From: Streptomyces sp. MspMP-M5
GTDB lineage: Bacteria; Actinomycetota; Actinomycetes; Streptomycetales; Streptomycetaceae
Direction: 5' to 3'
DNA: 40,290 nt
Assembly: GCF_000373585.1 (NCBI RefSeq)
Contig: NZ_KB891923.1
Coordinates: forward strand, 1 to 40,290
This document shows positions 1-7,575 of the stretch, in pieces. Position 1 is the stretch's first letter. Each line of letters begins with the position of its first letter. The position numbers were made by a program, and so were the translations under genes. Under the pieces are notes generated by a model. It was not told where the DNA came from. It made no database searches and was given only the letters and a program-made list of their open reading frames with translations.

Positions 1-186
1 AAGGTAGGCCCACTGACAGCCGGTCCGCCCCTGGTAGAGGATCGCGTTCACGATCTCCCGCATCGCATAGGCGCCCTGATGACCGCTGACCGAGCGGTGC
101 CGGTCCTTCCACGCGGTGATCACCGGCTCGATCAACGACCACTGCCCGTCCGATAAGTCGCTGGGATATGACTTGCGTTCACTCAC
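1..186 (-). CDS. IS5-type transposase, N-terminal part (runs off the window)
   Basis: The reverse strand reads from a GTG at 186 through 62 codons without a stop to the window edge. The product begins VSERKSYPSDLSDGQWSLIE and continues through HRSVSGHQGAYAMREIVNAI to GRTGCQWAYL. This is the conserved N-terminal domain of IS5-family (DUF4096-type) transposases common in Streptomyces; the DDE catalytic region would lie outside the window. I see no confident terminal inverted repeat between 187 and 315, so the end of the insertion sequence is not placed. Whether the copy is intact cannot be judged from here. The decayed ATPase fragment just downstream suggests that this spot has suffered rearrangement. 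Confidence 0.8.
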   Translation of the reverse strand, partial: MSERKSYPSDLSDGQWSLIEPVITAWKDRHRSVSGHQGAYAMREIVNAILYQGRTGCQWAYL

Positions 187-393
187 CCCGCCAACCCCAG
201 CAGACCCCACACGACGGACCCGCGGATTCCGCCCACACCTCACACCATCGGGCGACCACAGAACGACTCAAAGACTCACGAACCGCCCACTGAGAGAAGG
301 CCGCGAGCAACGCGCGTGCCACAACTGTCAGTTCATGGACGGCGAGAGGCTTCGTGCAGGTCAGGTCTTCGTTGCTGGTGGCTTGCCCACAGT

Positions 394-552
394 CACCTAC
401 ACCCCCGCAGCGAATTGCACCTGGAGGAGCAGATCCAGGTCTACTTGGATGAGGGGCACTGCATCCTGTCGGTGTCAGGCCCGACGAAGACCGGCAAGAC
501 CGTCCTTGTTCGCCGGATTGTCCCCTCGGGTGAGGGGATCTGGCTTGCGGTG
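394..552 (+). pseudogene. Decayed fragment of a P-loop ATPase
   Basis: This frame encodes HPRSELHLEEQIQVYLDEG followed by a clear Walker A motif, SGPTKTGKTVLVRR, and stops looking like protein near 552. Just upstream the plausible continuation (TYTP) is in another frame, so a frameshift near 404 is likely. Both ends of the gene are missing: the 5' side is next to the IS5-type transposase and the 3' side runs into the oppositely oriented gene at 578-952. No start codon or ribosome binding site serves it. I read it as a remnant of a larger nucleotide-binding protein whose role cannot be told. The rest of 187-577 holds no gene that I can support. Confidence 0.5.
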
Positions 553-577
553 GGTGGGGCGGGCGCCGGGGGGTGGG

Positions 578-952
578 TTATTCGCCCAGGGCCTGTTCCA
601 GTTCCGCCTCTTCTTCCTGTTCGTGGAGGTGTTTGAGGGCGGAGCGGGCGGCGGGGGCGTCGTCGCAGGTGGTCCAGAAGTCGTGGGTGACGACGCGTTC
701 GGCGAGTTCGAGGGTGCGGGCGCGCAGCGTGGCGACCTCGGTCTGCTCCTCGTCGGTCCAGCCCGGGGAGTCGGCGCGTTCGGTCTCGTGGAAGCGACCG
801 TTTTCCTTGGTGTGCTTCCAGCCGGGGAGGGGTTCGACCGACCACGGCAGGCGCTTGTAGAGGTCCGCGAGGGCGGACTGGACCTGGTGCAGCTCCAGCT
901 GTGCTTCCCGCAGGTCCTGGGGGAAGTCGTAGGTCTTCTGCTTGTCAGCCAC
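578..952 (-). CDS. Hypothetical protein, 124 aa, charged and helical
   Basis: The product starts MADKQKTYDFPQDLREAQLE and ends EEEAELEQALGE. It is rich in Glu, Leu, Ala and Gln with heptad-like stretches (REAQLELHQVQSALADLYKRL near the N-terminus and ARTLELAERVV in the second half). A conserved-looking middle segment reads LPWSVEPLPGWKHTKENGR. There is no signal peptide or membrane segment, so it is probably cytoplasmic. Codon use is typical for the chromosome and the reading frame is clean. It shares its strand with the primase-polymerase gene 65 bp upstream of its start and could be co-transcribed with it. I do not recognise a named family and assign no function. Confidence 0.65.
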   Translation of the reverse strand: MADKQKTYDFPQDLREAQLELHQVQSALADLYKRLPWSVEPLPGWKHTKENGRFHETERADSPGWTDEEQTEVATLRARTLELAERVVTHDFWTTCDDAPAARSALKHLHEQEEEAELEQALGE

Positions 953-1017
953 AACGGAAGGATACCGCTCGCCCCGTTCATTCGTTCGATTCTGGGGGTT
1001 CGCCCGGTGGCCCGTTT

Positions 1018-2181
1018 TCAGCGGCGGGCCGCGGAGGTGACGGTGGCGCGGGCTTCGGCCTCGGGGAGGCCGGTGTGGCGGGCTGCGGCGACCAGGCGTT
1101 CGGCGAGTTCCGGGCCGAGGCCGGATTCGTAGGCGCGGCAGGCGGCCCAGAAGAGGCGGGTGTTGCGCTGGCCCCGGGGGGAGGCGCGGACGAAGCGGAG
1201 GAGGGCGGCGGCGGGGGGCTGGGCGCGGTGGGGCGGGGAGGGGGGCTCCGGGTGTTCCGTGTGCGGCGGGGTGGTGAGCGAGGGGTGCAGGAGCGCCAGT
1301 AGGGCGGGTGGGGCCGGTGCGGGGTGGCGGGGGGTGTCCGGTGCGAGGGTGTACCGGCCGTGGACGGTGAGGGAGCCGGGGCCGACCAGATAGCCGCCGG
1401 TGCCGCGGACGTCGATGCCTGGGGCGAGCCGGCCGGCGGAGTTGTGGACGGGCGGCGCCGGCGGGCCGGTGAACCAGAGGTGGCGGCCGCCCGAGGGGGT
1501 CAGGACGGTGACCGTCGGGGGCAGCGCGAAGCCGTGCGCTTCGGCGATCAGGCGGAGGGCGGTGGGGCCGTCGGCGCCGTTCCGGGTGTCGAGGTCGATG
1601 CCGACGAGGTGGTGCGGGGCGCGGCCGCAGGCGATGCCGTAGCCGGTGGCCCAGGGGGCGGCGGCGAACATCCGGCGGATCGCGAACGGGTCGGTGGCGG
1701 CGTCGTGGACGCCGTGGCCGAGGCGGCCGCAGGCGCCGTGGCAGGGCGGGGCGGTGGGGGAGTAGGGGGTACGGCCGGGTGTGTGGTGCGCGTCGTTGGG
1801 AGTGTGGCGGACGGGGACGGGGACGCGGTGGGCGTCGTCGTGGTGTGGGGAGCGGAGGGCCGGGAGTTTGGTGCGGGTCAGGGGGATGACGGGGTAGCCG
1901 CGCTCGGCGGCGAGGAGGGCGTGGGTGAGGGCGGTGTGGTGGGCGTCGGCCGGGGCGAGGAGAGGGGTCGGAGGTGCTTCGGGCGCGGGCTGGAGGGCGG
2001 GGCAGGGGGCGGGGCCGGGGGTGCGTCCGGAGTCGAGGCCGGGGCCGGGGCCGGGGCCGGGGGTGGGTCCGGGGTCAGGGTCGGGTCCCGTGCCGTGTGC
2101 GGGGGCGGCGGGGGCCTCGGGCGGGAGGGCCTGGGCCGGGGGTGCGGTGAGCCGTGCGGTATGGCGGTGGGGCGTGGCCAT
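1018..2181 (-). CDS. Bifunctional DNA primase/polymerase (Prim-Pol) domain protein
   Basis: The 387-residue product has a Pro/Gly/Ala-rich N-terminal tail of about 75 residues and then a Prim-Pol domain of the archaeo-eukaryotic primase superfamily. Landmarks are ALLAAERGYPVIPL at its start, GYGIACG, HHLVGIDLDTRNGADGP carrying the DxD metal-binding motif, TPSGGRHLWF, and GIDVRGTGGYLVGPGS near the end. A C-terminal helical segment follows (ARASPRG...RLFWAACRAYESG..., then LAERLVAAARHTGLPEAEARATV). Proteins of this kind make primers or short DNA patches; chromosomal copies are common in Streptomyces and their role is not settled. Start: ATG at 2181 is the only sensible one. It has no Shine-Dalgarno sequence and could be leaderless. 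An SOS-like box lies just upstream, which suggests control by LexA. Confidence 0.8.
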   Translation of the reverse strand: MATPHRHTARLTAPPAQALPPEAPAAPAHGTGPDPDPGPTPGPGPGPGLDSGRTPGPAPCPALQPAPEAPPTPLLAPADAHHTALTHALLAAERGYPVIPLTRTKLPALRSPHHDDAHRVPVPVRHTPNDAHHTPGRTPYSPTAPPCHGACGRLGHGVHDAATDPFAIRRMFAAAPWATGYGIACGRAPHHLVGIDLDTRNGADGPTALRLIAEAHGFALPPTVTVLTPSGGRHLWFTGPPAPPVHNSAGRLAPGIDVRGTGGYLVGPGSLTVHGRYTLAPDTPRHPAPAPPALLALLHPSLTTPPHTEHPEPPSPPHRAQPPAAALLRFVRASPRGQRNTRLFWAACRAYESGLGPELAERLVAAARHTGLPEAEARATVTSAARR

Positions 2182-2191
2182 GGATTTATTT

Positions 2192-2207
2192 TCGTACGGA
2201 TGTTCGA
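2192..2207 (-). promoter_or_regulatory. Candidate LexA (SOS) box upstream of the primase-polymerase
   Basis: TCGTACGGATGTTCGA matches the actinobacterial SOS consensus TCGAAC-N4-GTTCGA at 11 of 12 arm positions. It ends 11 bp before the ATG of the Prim-Pol gene, inside an AT-rich stretch that must contain the promoter. The position is right for repression; function is inferred. Confidence 0.5.
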
Positions 2208-2605
2208 TGAAAGGAAGAGGGTCGGAGCGGCTGTGCGGTGAAGATCACGTACGCGCCGGGTCTGGCGGAAGGGGCGGGTGGGGTGCGCCGCCCTGGCGGG
2301 GAGCGGGTTGTGGTGGACCACGGGGGGATCGCGGGGCGTTTCGGGGTTGCGAGTGGAGGCGTCGGGGTTTACCCGGGGTTCCTCATGCTTGCGAGGGAAT
2401 CGGGCTCGGCCAGTGCTTCTCCGGTGGGTCGGTGGGCAATCCTGAGGTCGCGACGTCGAGAAAGGCACCGCGGTGGTCGGCCAACTGCCCGGTGAACGAG
2501 CAGAGTTAGTGCCTTCCGGCTGGCTGGAACCGGTCGTCCGGAGTGGGGTCCAGGAGGTCGGGCCGCGGTCCGGGAGACGATCCGGCGCCGGTCCGCTTAC
2601 TCCCA
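2208..2605. other. Intergenic stretch with no recognised gene
   Basis: About 400 bp between the Prim-Pol start region and the repeats ahead of the secreted-protein gene. Open frames here lack ribosome binding sites and protein-like composition. I see no RNA gene. Confidence 0.4.
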
Positions 2606-2691
2606 AAATCCAGCACGACTTACCCAAATCCACCACGACTGGCAGAAATCCAGCACGGCAGAAATCCAGCACGTCAGAACCCACCAGCACG
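2606..2691 (+). repeat. Short direct repeats AAATCCAGCACG
   Basis: The 12-mer AAATCCAGCACG occurs at 2606, 2646 and 2662, with a one-mismatch copy (AAATCCACCACG) at 2626 and a partial CCAGCACG at 2684. Spacings are 20, 20 and 16 bp. They lie 39-124 bp before the small secreted-protein start, where promoter and regulator sites are expected. Confidence 0.7.
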
Positions 2692-2729
2692 TCATAACCC
2701 AGAAGTTGCGTTCCGTAGGAGGAAGAGCC

Positions 2730-3035
2730 ATGGCAAGCACCCGTACCGCCCGTGTCATCGCGGTCGCTCTCGCGCTGCCCTTCGCGGCGGCGCTCTGCAC
2801 CGGCGTGGCGCAGGCCGACAACGGTGGCTTTGCGAACAACGGGTCGAGCTCGGCCGCCACGAGCCAGACCGGCACCGGCGTCGGCCACAACAACCTCGGC
2901 AACTCCACCACCGGCCAGCAGGTGGCCAACGGCCCCGGGGCGTCCAACCAGAACAACACCGCCAGCGTGAACGGCCACGGCTTCACGGTCATCGACCAGG
3001 ACAACGCCAACGTCGACTTCGACCAGATCTGGTGA
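2730..3035 (+). CDS. Small secreted Asn/Gly/Gln-rich protein
   Basis: ATG at 2730 is preceded by GTAGGAGGA at good spacing, which fixes the start. The 101-residue product has a typical Sec signal peptide: a short Arg-containing N-terminus, a hydrophobic core VIAVALALPFAAALC, and probable cleavage after VAQA. The mature chain of about 75 residues has no cysteine and is rich in Asn, Gly, Ser and Thr: FANNGSSSAATSQTGTG, VGHNNLGNSTTGQQVANG, GASNQNNTASVNGHGF, ending DQDNANVDFDQIW. It resembles small exported proteins seen in streptomycetes but has neither the chaplin signature nor a rodlin-like sequence. N/Q-rich, cysteine-free chains of this type can be surface-associated or self-assembling, but that is inference. 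It is monocistronic, with a GC-rich hairpin directly after the stop. Confidence 0.8.
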   Translation: MASTRTARVIAVALALPFAAALCTGVAQADNGGFANNGSSSAATSQTGTGVGHNNLGNSTTGQQVANGPGASNQNNTASVNGHGFTVIDQDNANVDFDQIW

Positions 3036-3041
3036 GCCGGG

Positions 3042-3063
3042 CCGCCGCACCCGGGTGCGGCGG
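3042..3063 (+). terminator. Hairpin after the secreted-protein gene
   Basis: A perfect palindrome with arms CCGCCGCACCC and GGGTGCGGCGG starts 7 bp after the stop at 3035. There is no T-run, as is common for Streptomyces hairpin terminators. Confidence 0.6.
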
Positions 3064-3137
3064 TTGACCGGAGGGTGATACGAGGTGCCGCGCGGTGGGC
3101 CGGTGGGCCGCTCTGGGGTTCATCGCGCAGACCTTGA

Positions 3138-3180
3138 CAGCGAGCGGGTTTCTGACGGACAGTCAGAAACCCGCTCGCTG
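3138..3180. promoter_or_regulatory. 19-bp perfect inverted repeat upstream of the MaoC gene
   Basis: Arms CAGCGAGCGGGTTTCTGAC (3138-3156) and its exact complement (3162-3180) flank the loop GGACA. The core TTTCTGAC-N5-GTCAGAAA looks like an operator for a dimeric regulator such as a TetR-family repressor. A second terminator is the alternative, but one already follows the preceding gene and no T-run follows here. The rest of 3064-3351 is the leader of the next gene and contains imperfect CGACTG hexamer repeats near 3273-3300. Confidence 0.5.
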
Positions 3181-3351
3181 CTCGTTCGCCCGGCCCGTCA
3201 CAGTTCGCCTCAACACCGTCGGGGCGGGGGCGGGGGCGGCGAGGTGCAGAGGGCGACCGTGGCCACGATGCGACGGGGATGCGACTGCGACTGCGACTGC
3301 GGATGCGCCTGCGGAGGCAGATACGGATACGGATGCGGAGGGGCGGCAGCG

Positions 3352-5037
3352 GTGAGTGGGGACGGTGGCGAGGGGAGCGAACGGGTGGATGGTGCGCCTG
3401 GGGGCGGCGCGTCCGATGACGGTGATGCGCGCGGCGGCGACGCGTACGAGCGGGCGCTCAAGGCGTTCGAGGGGCGGGGGGCCGCGGTCGAGGGCGTGGG
3501 AAAGGACCCGGTCAACGCGGCGATGATCCGGCATTGGTGCGAGGCGATGGGCGATGCCCACCCCGCCTACCAGGGGCCGGACGCGGTCGCCCCGCCGACC
3601 ATGCTCCAGGCGTGGACGATGGGCGGGCTCTCCGGCCACCAGGGCCGCAACCCCGCGCACGACGAGCTGTTCGCGCTGCTCGACGGCGCCGGCTACACCT
3701 CCGTCGTCGCCACCGACTGCGAGCAGGAGTATCTGCGTCCGCTGCGCCCCGGCGACGTGATCACCTTCGACTCGGTGATCGAGTCGGTGTCGGCGCGCAA
3801 GACCACCAAGCTGGGCACCGGCCACTTCGTCACGACCCGGATGGACGTCCGGGCGAACGGGGAGACGGCGGGGACGCACCGCTTCCGGATCCTCAAGTAC
3901 GCGCCGGCGGCCAGGCGTGGCGCCCAGGGGCGGGACGCGGGCGGGCGCTCCCCGGCCTCGGGCGGACGTCCCCCGGCCTCGGGCGGGCGCTCCCCCGCCT
4001 CGGGGAAGCGCCCCCGGCCGGTCGTCAACCGGGACAACGCCGGCTTCTGGGCGGGCGTGGCCGACCACAAGCTGCTCATCCAGCGCTGTGGCGGCTGCGG
4101 CAGGCTGCGTTTTCCCTGGCTGCCGGGGTGCAACGGGTGCGGCGCGGCGGACTGGGACACCGTCGAGGCGAGCGGCGCGGGGACCGTGTACTCGTACGTG
4201 GTGATGCACCACCCGCCGTTCCCGGCTTTCGCCCCGACCGTCGCCAGTGCCGTCGGTGCCGCAAGCGCCGTCGGTGAGGCAAGTGCCGTCGGTGGCGCCG
4301 GTGTCGTAGGTGGCGCCGGTCGCGAGGCCGGCGCGGGAGGGCCCTATGCCATCGGGCTGATCGAGCTGGTGGAGGGGGTGCGGATGGTCAGCAATGTGGT
4401 CGGGGTGCCGTACGACCGGGTGCGGATCGGGATGCCGGTGCGGCTGGAATTCCTGCGAGTGGACGAGGAGTTGACGCTTCCGGTCTTCCGCCCCGAGGAG
4501 GGCGCAACGGCCGCAGAGGGCAGGGCGGCCGCAGAGGGCAGGGCGCCCGCAGCCGACGCCCCCCGGGACGCGGACCGGAAGACCGGCCGGGACCCTGCCC
4601 CGGACCCCGCCCAGGACACGCCCCCGGCCCTCGCGCTCCGCCCCGGCCTGGAGCTTCCGCCCCTCACCGTCCCCCTCACCCGCACCCTGATCGTCTCCGG
4701 GGCGGTCGCCTCGCGCGACTACCAGGACGTGCACCACGACGCCGAGGCCGCCCGCGAGAAGGGCTCGCCCGACATCTTCATGAACATCCTCACCACCAAC
4801 GGCCTCGTCGGCCGCTACCTCACCGACCACTTCGGCCCGCGGTCCGTCCTGCGCAAGGTCGCCATCCGCCTCGGTGCGCCCAACTACCCGGGAGACACCA
4901 TGGTGTTGAGCGGCACCGTCACGGCAGTCCTCGACGACACCACGGCCGAAGTGCGGGTCGTCGGCAGGAACGGCCTGGGCGACCACGTCACGGGCACGGT
5001 CACGGTCACCGTCGAGCCGGCGGCGGACGCCCGATGA
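3352..5037 (+). CDS. MaoC-DUF35-MaoC fusion, enoyl-CoA hydratase-like (ChsH2/ChsH1 type)
   Basis: Start: GTG at 3352 has GGAGGGG 8 bp upstream; the frame is open further back but that part looks non-coding (Gly/Arg/Cys runs). The 561-residue protein has an N-terminal MaoC-like hot-dog domain (about 25-190; PVNAAMIRHWCEAMGDAHPAY, YLRPLRPGDVI), then a DUF35 domain with a zinc ribbon (CGGCGRLRFPWLPGCNGCG) and an OB fold (about 225-370), then a second MaoC domain (about 430-555) with the hydratase-like DYQDVHHDAE. The domains are joined by repetitive linkers. In mycobacterial cholesterol side-chain catabolism, ChsH1-ChsH2 hydrates an enoyl-CoA and the DUF35 domain docks the aldolase Ltp2. Here both hydratase halves are fused and the aldolase-like gene overlaps the stop by 4 bp. 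The true substrate (steroid or other branched acyl-CoA) is unknown. Confidence 0.8.
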   Translation: MSGDGGEGSERVDGAPGGGASDDGDARGGDAYERALKAFEGRGAAVEGVGKDPVNAAMIRHWCEAMGDAHPAYQGPDAVAPPTMLQAWTMGGLSGHQGRNPAHDELFALLDGAGYTSVVATDCEQEYLRPLRPGDVITFDSVIESVSARKTTKLGTGHFVTTRMDVRANGETAGTHRFRILKYAPAARRGAQGRDAGGRSPASGGRPPASGGRSPASGKRPRPVVNRDNAGFWAGVADHKLLIQRCGGCGRLRFPWLPGCNGCGAADWDTVEASGAGTVYSYVVMHHPPFPAFAPTVASAVGAASAVGEASAVGGAGVVGGAGREAGAGGPYAIGLIELVEGVRMVSNVVGVPYDRVRIGMPVRLEFLRVDEELTLPVFRPEEGATAAEGRAAAEGRAPAADAPRDADRKTGRDPAPDPAQDTPPALALRPGLELPPLTVPLTRTLIVSGAVASRDYQDVHHDAEAAREKGSPDIFMNILTTNGLVGRYLTDHFGPRSVLRKVAIRLGAPNYPGDTMVLSGTVTAVLDDTTAEVRVVGRNGLGDHVTGTVTVTVEPAADAR

Positions 5038-6200
5038 CCCGCCACCGCCCCGACACCCTCGGCGGCCGCGCCGCCGTCGTCGGCATCGGCGCCACCGAGT
5101 TCTCCAAGGACTCCGGCCGCAGCGAACTCAAGCTCGCCGTCGAGGCCGTGCACGCCGCCCTCGCGGACGCCGGGCTGACCCCGGACGACGTGGACGGCCT
5201 GGTCACGTTCACCATGGACACCAACCCCGAGATCACCGTCGCCCAGGCCGCCGGCATCGGCGAACTGACCTTCTTCTCCCGCGTCCACTACGGCGGCGGC
5301 GCGGCCTGCGCCACCGTCCAGCAGGCCGCCCTCGCGGTCGCCACCGGCCTCGCCGACGTCGTGGTCTGCTACCGCGCCTTCAACGAGCGCTCCGGCCGCC
5401 GCTTCGGCGCCGGCGTCCAGCACCGTGAACCGTCCGCCGAGGGCACCGCACTCGGCTGGAACCTCCCCTTCGGCCTGCTCACCCCCGCCTCCTGGGTCGC
5501 CATGGCCGCCCAGCGCTATCTGCACACCCACGGCCTGACCCCGGACGCCTTCGGCCACGTCGCCGTCACCGGCCGCCGGCACGCCGCCCGCAACCCGGCT
5601 GCCTACTTCCACGGCAAGCCGATCACCCTCGCCGACCACGCCGCCTCCCGCTGGATCGTCGAACCGCTGCGGCTGCTGGACTGCTGCCAGGAGACCGACG
5701 GCGCCCAGGCACTGGTGGTCACCTCCGTCGAACGGGCCCGCGACCTGCCGCACCCGCCCGCCGTGATCACCGCCGCGGCCCAGGGCGCCGGCCGTGCCCA
5801 GGAGCAGATGACCAGCTTCTACCGCGACGACCTCACCGGTCTCCCCGAGATGCACGTGGTCGCCGACCAGCTCTGGCGCACCTCCGGCCTCACCCCCGCC
5901 GACATCGACGTCGCCGTCCTCTACGACCACTTCACCCCCTTCGTGCTGATGCAGCTGGAGGAGTTCGGGTTCTGCGGCCCCGGCGAGGCCGCCGACTTCG
6001 TCGCCGCCGACACCCTTCCCCTGAACACCCACGGCGGCCAGCTCGGCGAGGCGTATCTGCACGGCATGAACGGCATCGCCGAGGCCGTCCGCCAACTCCG
6101 CGGCACCAGCACCAACCAGGCCGACGCCCCCGCCCACACTCTCGTCACGGCCGGCACGGGCGTACCGACGTCCGGGCTGATCCTGGGGCGGGAGGGGTAG
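5034..6200 (+). CDS. Thiolase-like lipid-transfer protein (Ltp2-type aldolase)
   Basis: A 388-residue thiolase-fold protein whose ATG overlaps the preceding stop (ATGA), so the two are translationally coupled. Thiolase features are AVVGIGATEFSKDSGRSELK at the N-terminus, ALADAGLTPDDVDGLV, the region of the nucleophilic Cys (YGGGAACATVQQA), LRLLDCCQETDGAQALVV, and a C-terminal NTHGGQLGEAYLHGMNGI. Families of this kind include non-condensing SCP2-like thiolases and Ltp2, which removes a short side-chain fragment from a hydroxyacyl-CoA after docking on a DUF35 protein. The adjacent DUF35-bearing hydratase makes the Ltp2-type retro-aldol role the best guess. No acyl-CoA dehydrogenase or ligase lies next to it in the window. 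A regulator is not adjacent; the palindrome at 3138-3180 may control the pair. Confidence 0.8.
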   Translation: MTRHRPDTLGGRAAVVGIGATEFSKDSGRSELKLAVEAVHAALADAGLTPDDVDGLVTFTMDTNPEITVAQAAGIGELTFFSRVHYGGGAACATVQQAALAVATGLADVVVCYRAFNERSGRRFGAGVQHREPSAEGTALGWNLPFGLLTPASWVAMAAQRYLHTHGLTPDAFGHVAVTGRRHAARNPAAYFHGKPITLADHAASRWIVEPLRLLDCCQETDGAQALVVTSVERARDLPHPPAVITAAAQGAGRAQEQMTSFYRDDLTGLPEMHVVADQLWRTSGLTPADIDVAVLYDHFTPFVLMQLEEFGFCGPGEAADFVAADTLPLNTHGGQLGEAYLHGMNGIAEAVRQLRGTSTNQADAPAHTLVTAGTGVPTSGLILGREG

Positions 6201-6370
6201 CCGGGAACGGTGGAGCGGGCGGGTCCGGCCCCTTGCGCCCCTAGGGGAGCACCCGGGACGCTCCCCCCTGAGGAGGTGCGGAGGGCCCCGCCCGTACAAC
6301 TTGAGGCGGACGCCGCTTCGGCACCTTGGGCCGACGCCCGCGACCCGCCCCCGCTCCTAGCGTGGAACAC

Positions 6371-6922
6371 ATGACCACGACTGCGTGCACAAGCGCCTCG
6401 ACGCCCGCGACATTCCCGTCGTTCGCGTCCTACGTACGGGCCCGGGGGCCGGTTCTGCTGCGCGCCGCGCGGTCCCTGTCCTCGAATCCCAACGACGCCG
6501 AGGACCTCCTCCAGACCGCGCTCACCAAGACCTACGTGGCCTGGGAGCGCATCGAGGACCACCGCGCGCTGGACGGCTACGTCCGCCGCGCGCTGATCAA
6601 CACCCGCACCTCCCAGTGGCGCAAGCGCAAGGTCGAGGAGTTCGCCTGCGACGAGCTGCCCGAGCCGGACCCGACGCCCGCGCCCGACCCGGCCGAGCTG
6701 CAGGGCCTGCGCGACGCGATGTGGCGCGCGATCATGCGGCTGCCCGCGCGGCAGCGCGCGATGGTCGTCCTCAGGTACTACGAGGACCTCAGCGAGGCCC
6801 AGACCGCCGAGGTCATGGAGGTCTCGATCGGCACGGTCAAGAGCGCCGTCTCACGCGCCCTGGCCAAACTCAGGGACGACCCGGAACTGACGTCCCTGGG
6901 CCTGAGCCGCATCGCCGCCTAG
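6371..6922 (+). CDS. SigE-family ECF-like RNA polymerase sigma factor
   Basis: The 183-residue product has sigma region 2 near the N-terminus (RGPVLLRAARSLSSNPNDAE, then DLLQTALTKTYVAWERI) and region 4 at the end (RAMVVLRYYEDLSEAQTAEV, then VSIGTVKSAVSRALAKLR, the helix-turn-helix for the -35 element). It belongs to the SigE subfamily of Streptomyces sigma-70 proteins, which often have no obvious anti-sigma factor nearby; none is seen here. Start: ATG at 6371 follows GTGGAACAC; GTG at 6362 is in frame and possible. The last 50 bp of this region (6871-6920, coding LRDDPELTSLGLSRIAA) recur downstream of the next gene, suggesting an insertion at the 3' end of this gene. Regulon unknown. Confidence 0.85.
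   Translation: MTTTACTSASTPATFPSFASYVRARGPVLLRAARSLSSNPNDAEDLLQTALTKTYVAWERIEDHRALDGYVRRALINTRTSQWRKRKVEEFACDELPEPDPTPAPDPAELQGLRDAMWRAIMRLPARQRAMVVLRYYEDLSEAQTAEVMEVSIGTVKSAVSRALAKLRDDPELTSLGLSRIAA
6871..6920 (+). repeat. 50-bp repeat, copy 1 (3' end of the sigma gene)
   Basis: Begins CAGGGACGACCCGG and ends ATCGCCGCCT. It matches 7576-7625 at 47 of 50 positions in the same orientation. The two copies bracket the Uma2 gene. Confidence 0.9.
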
Positions 6923-7023
6923 CGGCGGGGGGAGGGGTGCGGACGTCCGCGTCGGACCCGCTGGCCGGTCTGGCCGGTCACGTACCCTGAACGCGGGTGC
7001 CTCTCTTCCTCTCCGTGGAGCAC

Positions 7024-7575
7024 ATGATGAATCGACAGCACTTCGAGCTGCTCGAACAGGCCCGCCGCGCTGCGCCCGAGGGCTTCAAAGTCGAGCTGTC
7101 CGGCGACATCATCGTTATGCAGGCGTCTCCTTCGGCCATGCACCAGCTGAACCTGAGCAAGGTGCGCCGCCAGTTCGACGCTCACGTTCCAGAGGGATAC
7201 ACCGACACCGGAAACACGGATCTGGCATCGCCGCAGACGGCTAAGGTCCGGAATCCGGACCTGACGTATCTGCCCGAGGAAGCGATGGCCACCACGGACA
7301 GCAGCGTTGCAGCCGAGCTGGCGCTGATCGCGGTGGAGGTCGTCTCCCCTTCGAACCCGGAGAACGACTGGGTCGGCAAGCTCCGCGACTACCCCTTGAT
7401 GGGCATTCCGCTCTACCTCGTCGTCGATGCCCGGCAGAAGGTCGTGACGCTGTTCAGCGAGGTGGAGAACGGCCGTTACAGGCTGCGTGAGGACGCCGAC
7501 TTCGGCGAAGGTGTGCACATTCCCGAGCCCTTCGCGTTCGTCTTCGACACCGGCGTGCTCCGCCCCTACAGCTGA
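7024..7575 (+). CDS. Uma2-family (DUF820) endonuclease-like protein
   Basis: A 183-residue protein of the Uma2 family, which has a PD-(D/E)XK nuclease-like fold; its biochemical role is unproven. Seen motifs are FKVELSGDIIVM, NPDLTYLPEEA, then the core IAVEVVSPSNPENDWVGKL with the acidic and Lys residues expected of the active site, followed by YPLMGIPLYLVVDARQK. Start: GGAG at 7017-7020 precedes ATGATG, so translation begins at 7024 or 7027; the second gives better spacing. The gene lies between two copies of the 3' end of the sigma factor gene, which suggests that it arrived as an insertion or through a duplication. A second, truncated Uma2 gene lies at 11371-11616. Streptomyces genomes often carry many Uma2 paralogues. 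Confidence 0.8.
   Translation: MMNRQHFELLEQARRAAPEGFKVELSGDIIVMQASPSAMHQLNLSKVRRQFDAHVPEGYTDTGNTDLASPQTAKVRNPDLTYLPEEAMATTDSSVAAELALIAVEVVSPSNPENDWVGKLRDYPLMGIPLYLVVDARQKVVTLFSEVENGRYRLREDADFGEGVHIPEPFAFVFDTGVLRPYS

Noticed and set aside
116..1132. Long rightward frame across the left edge
   Set aside because: It runs antisense to the IS5-type transposase and to the 124-aa gene, and its composition is Gly/Val-rich without motifs.
2730..3035. Chaplin or rodlin identity for the small secreted protein
   Set aside because: The chaplin motif with its two Cys and GNVVS-type core is absent, and the sequence does not resemble rodlins as I know them.
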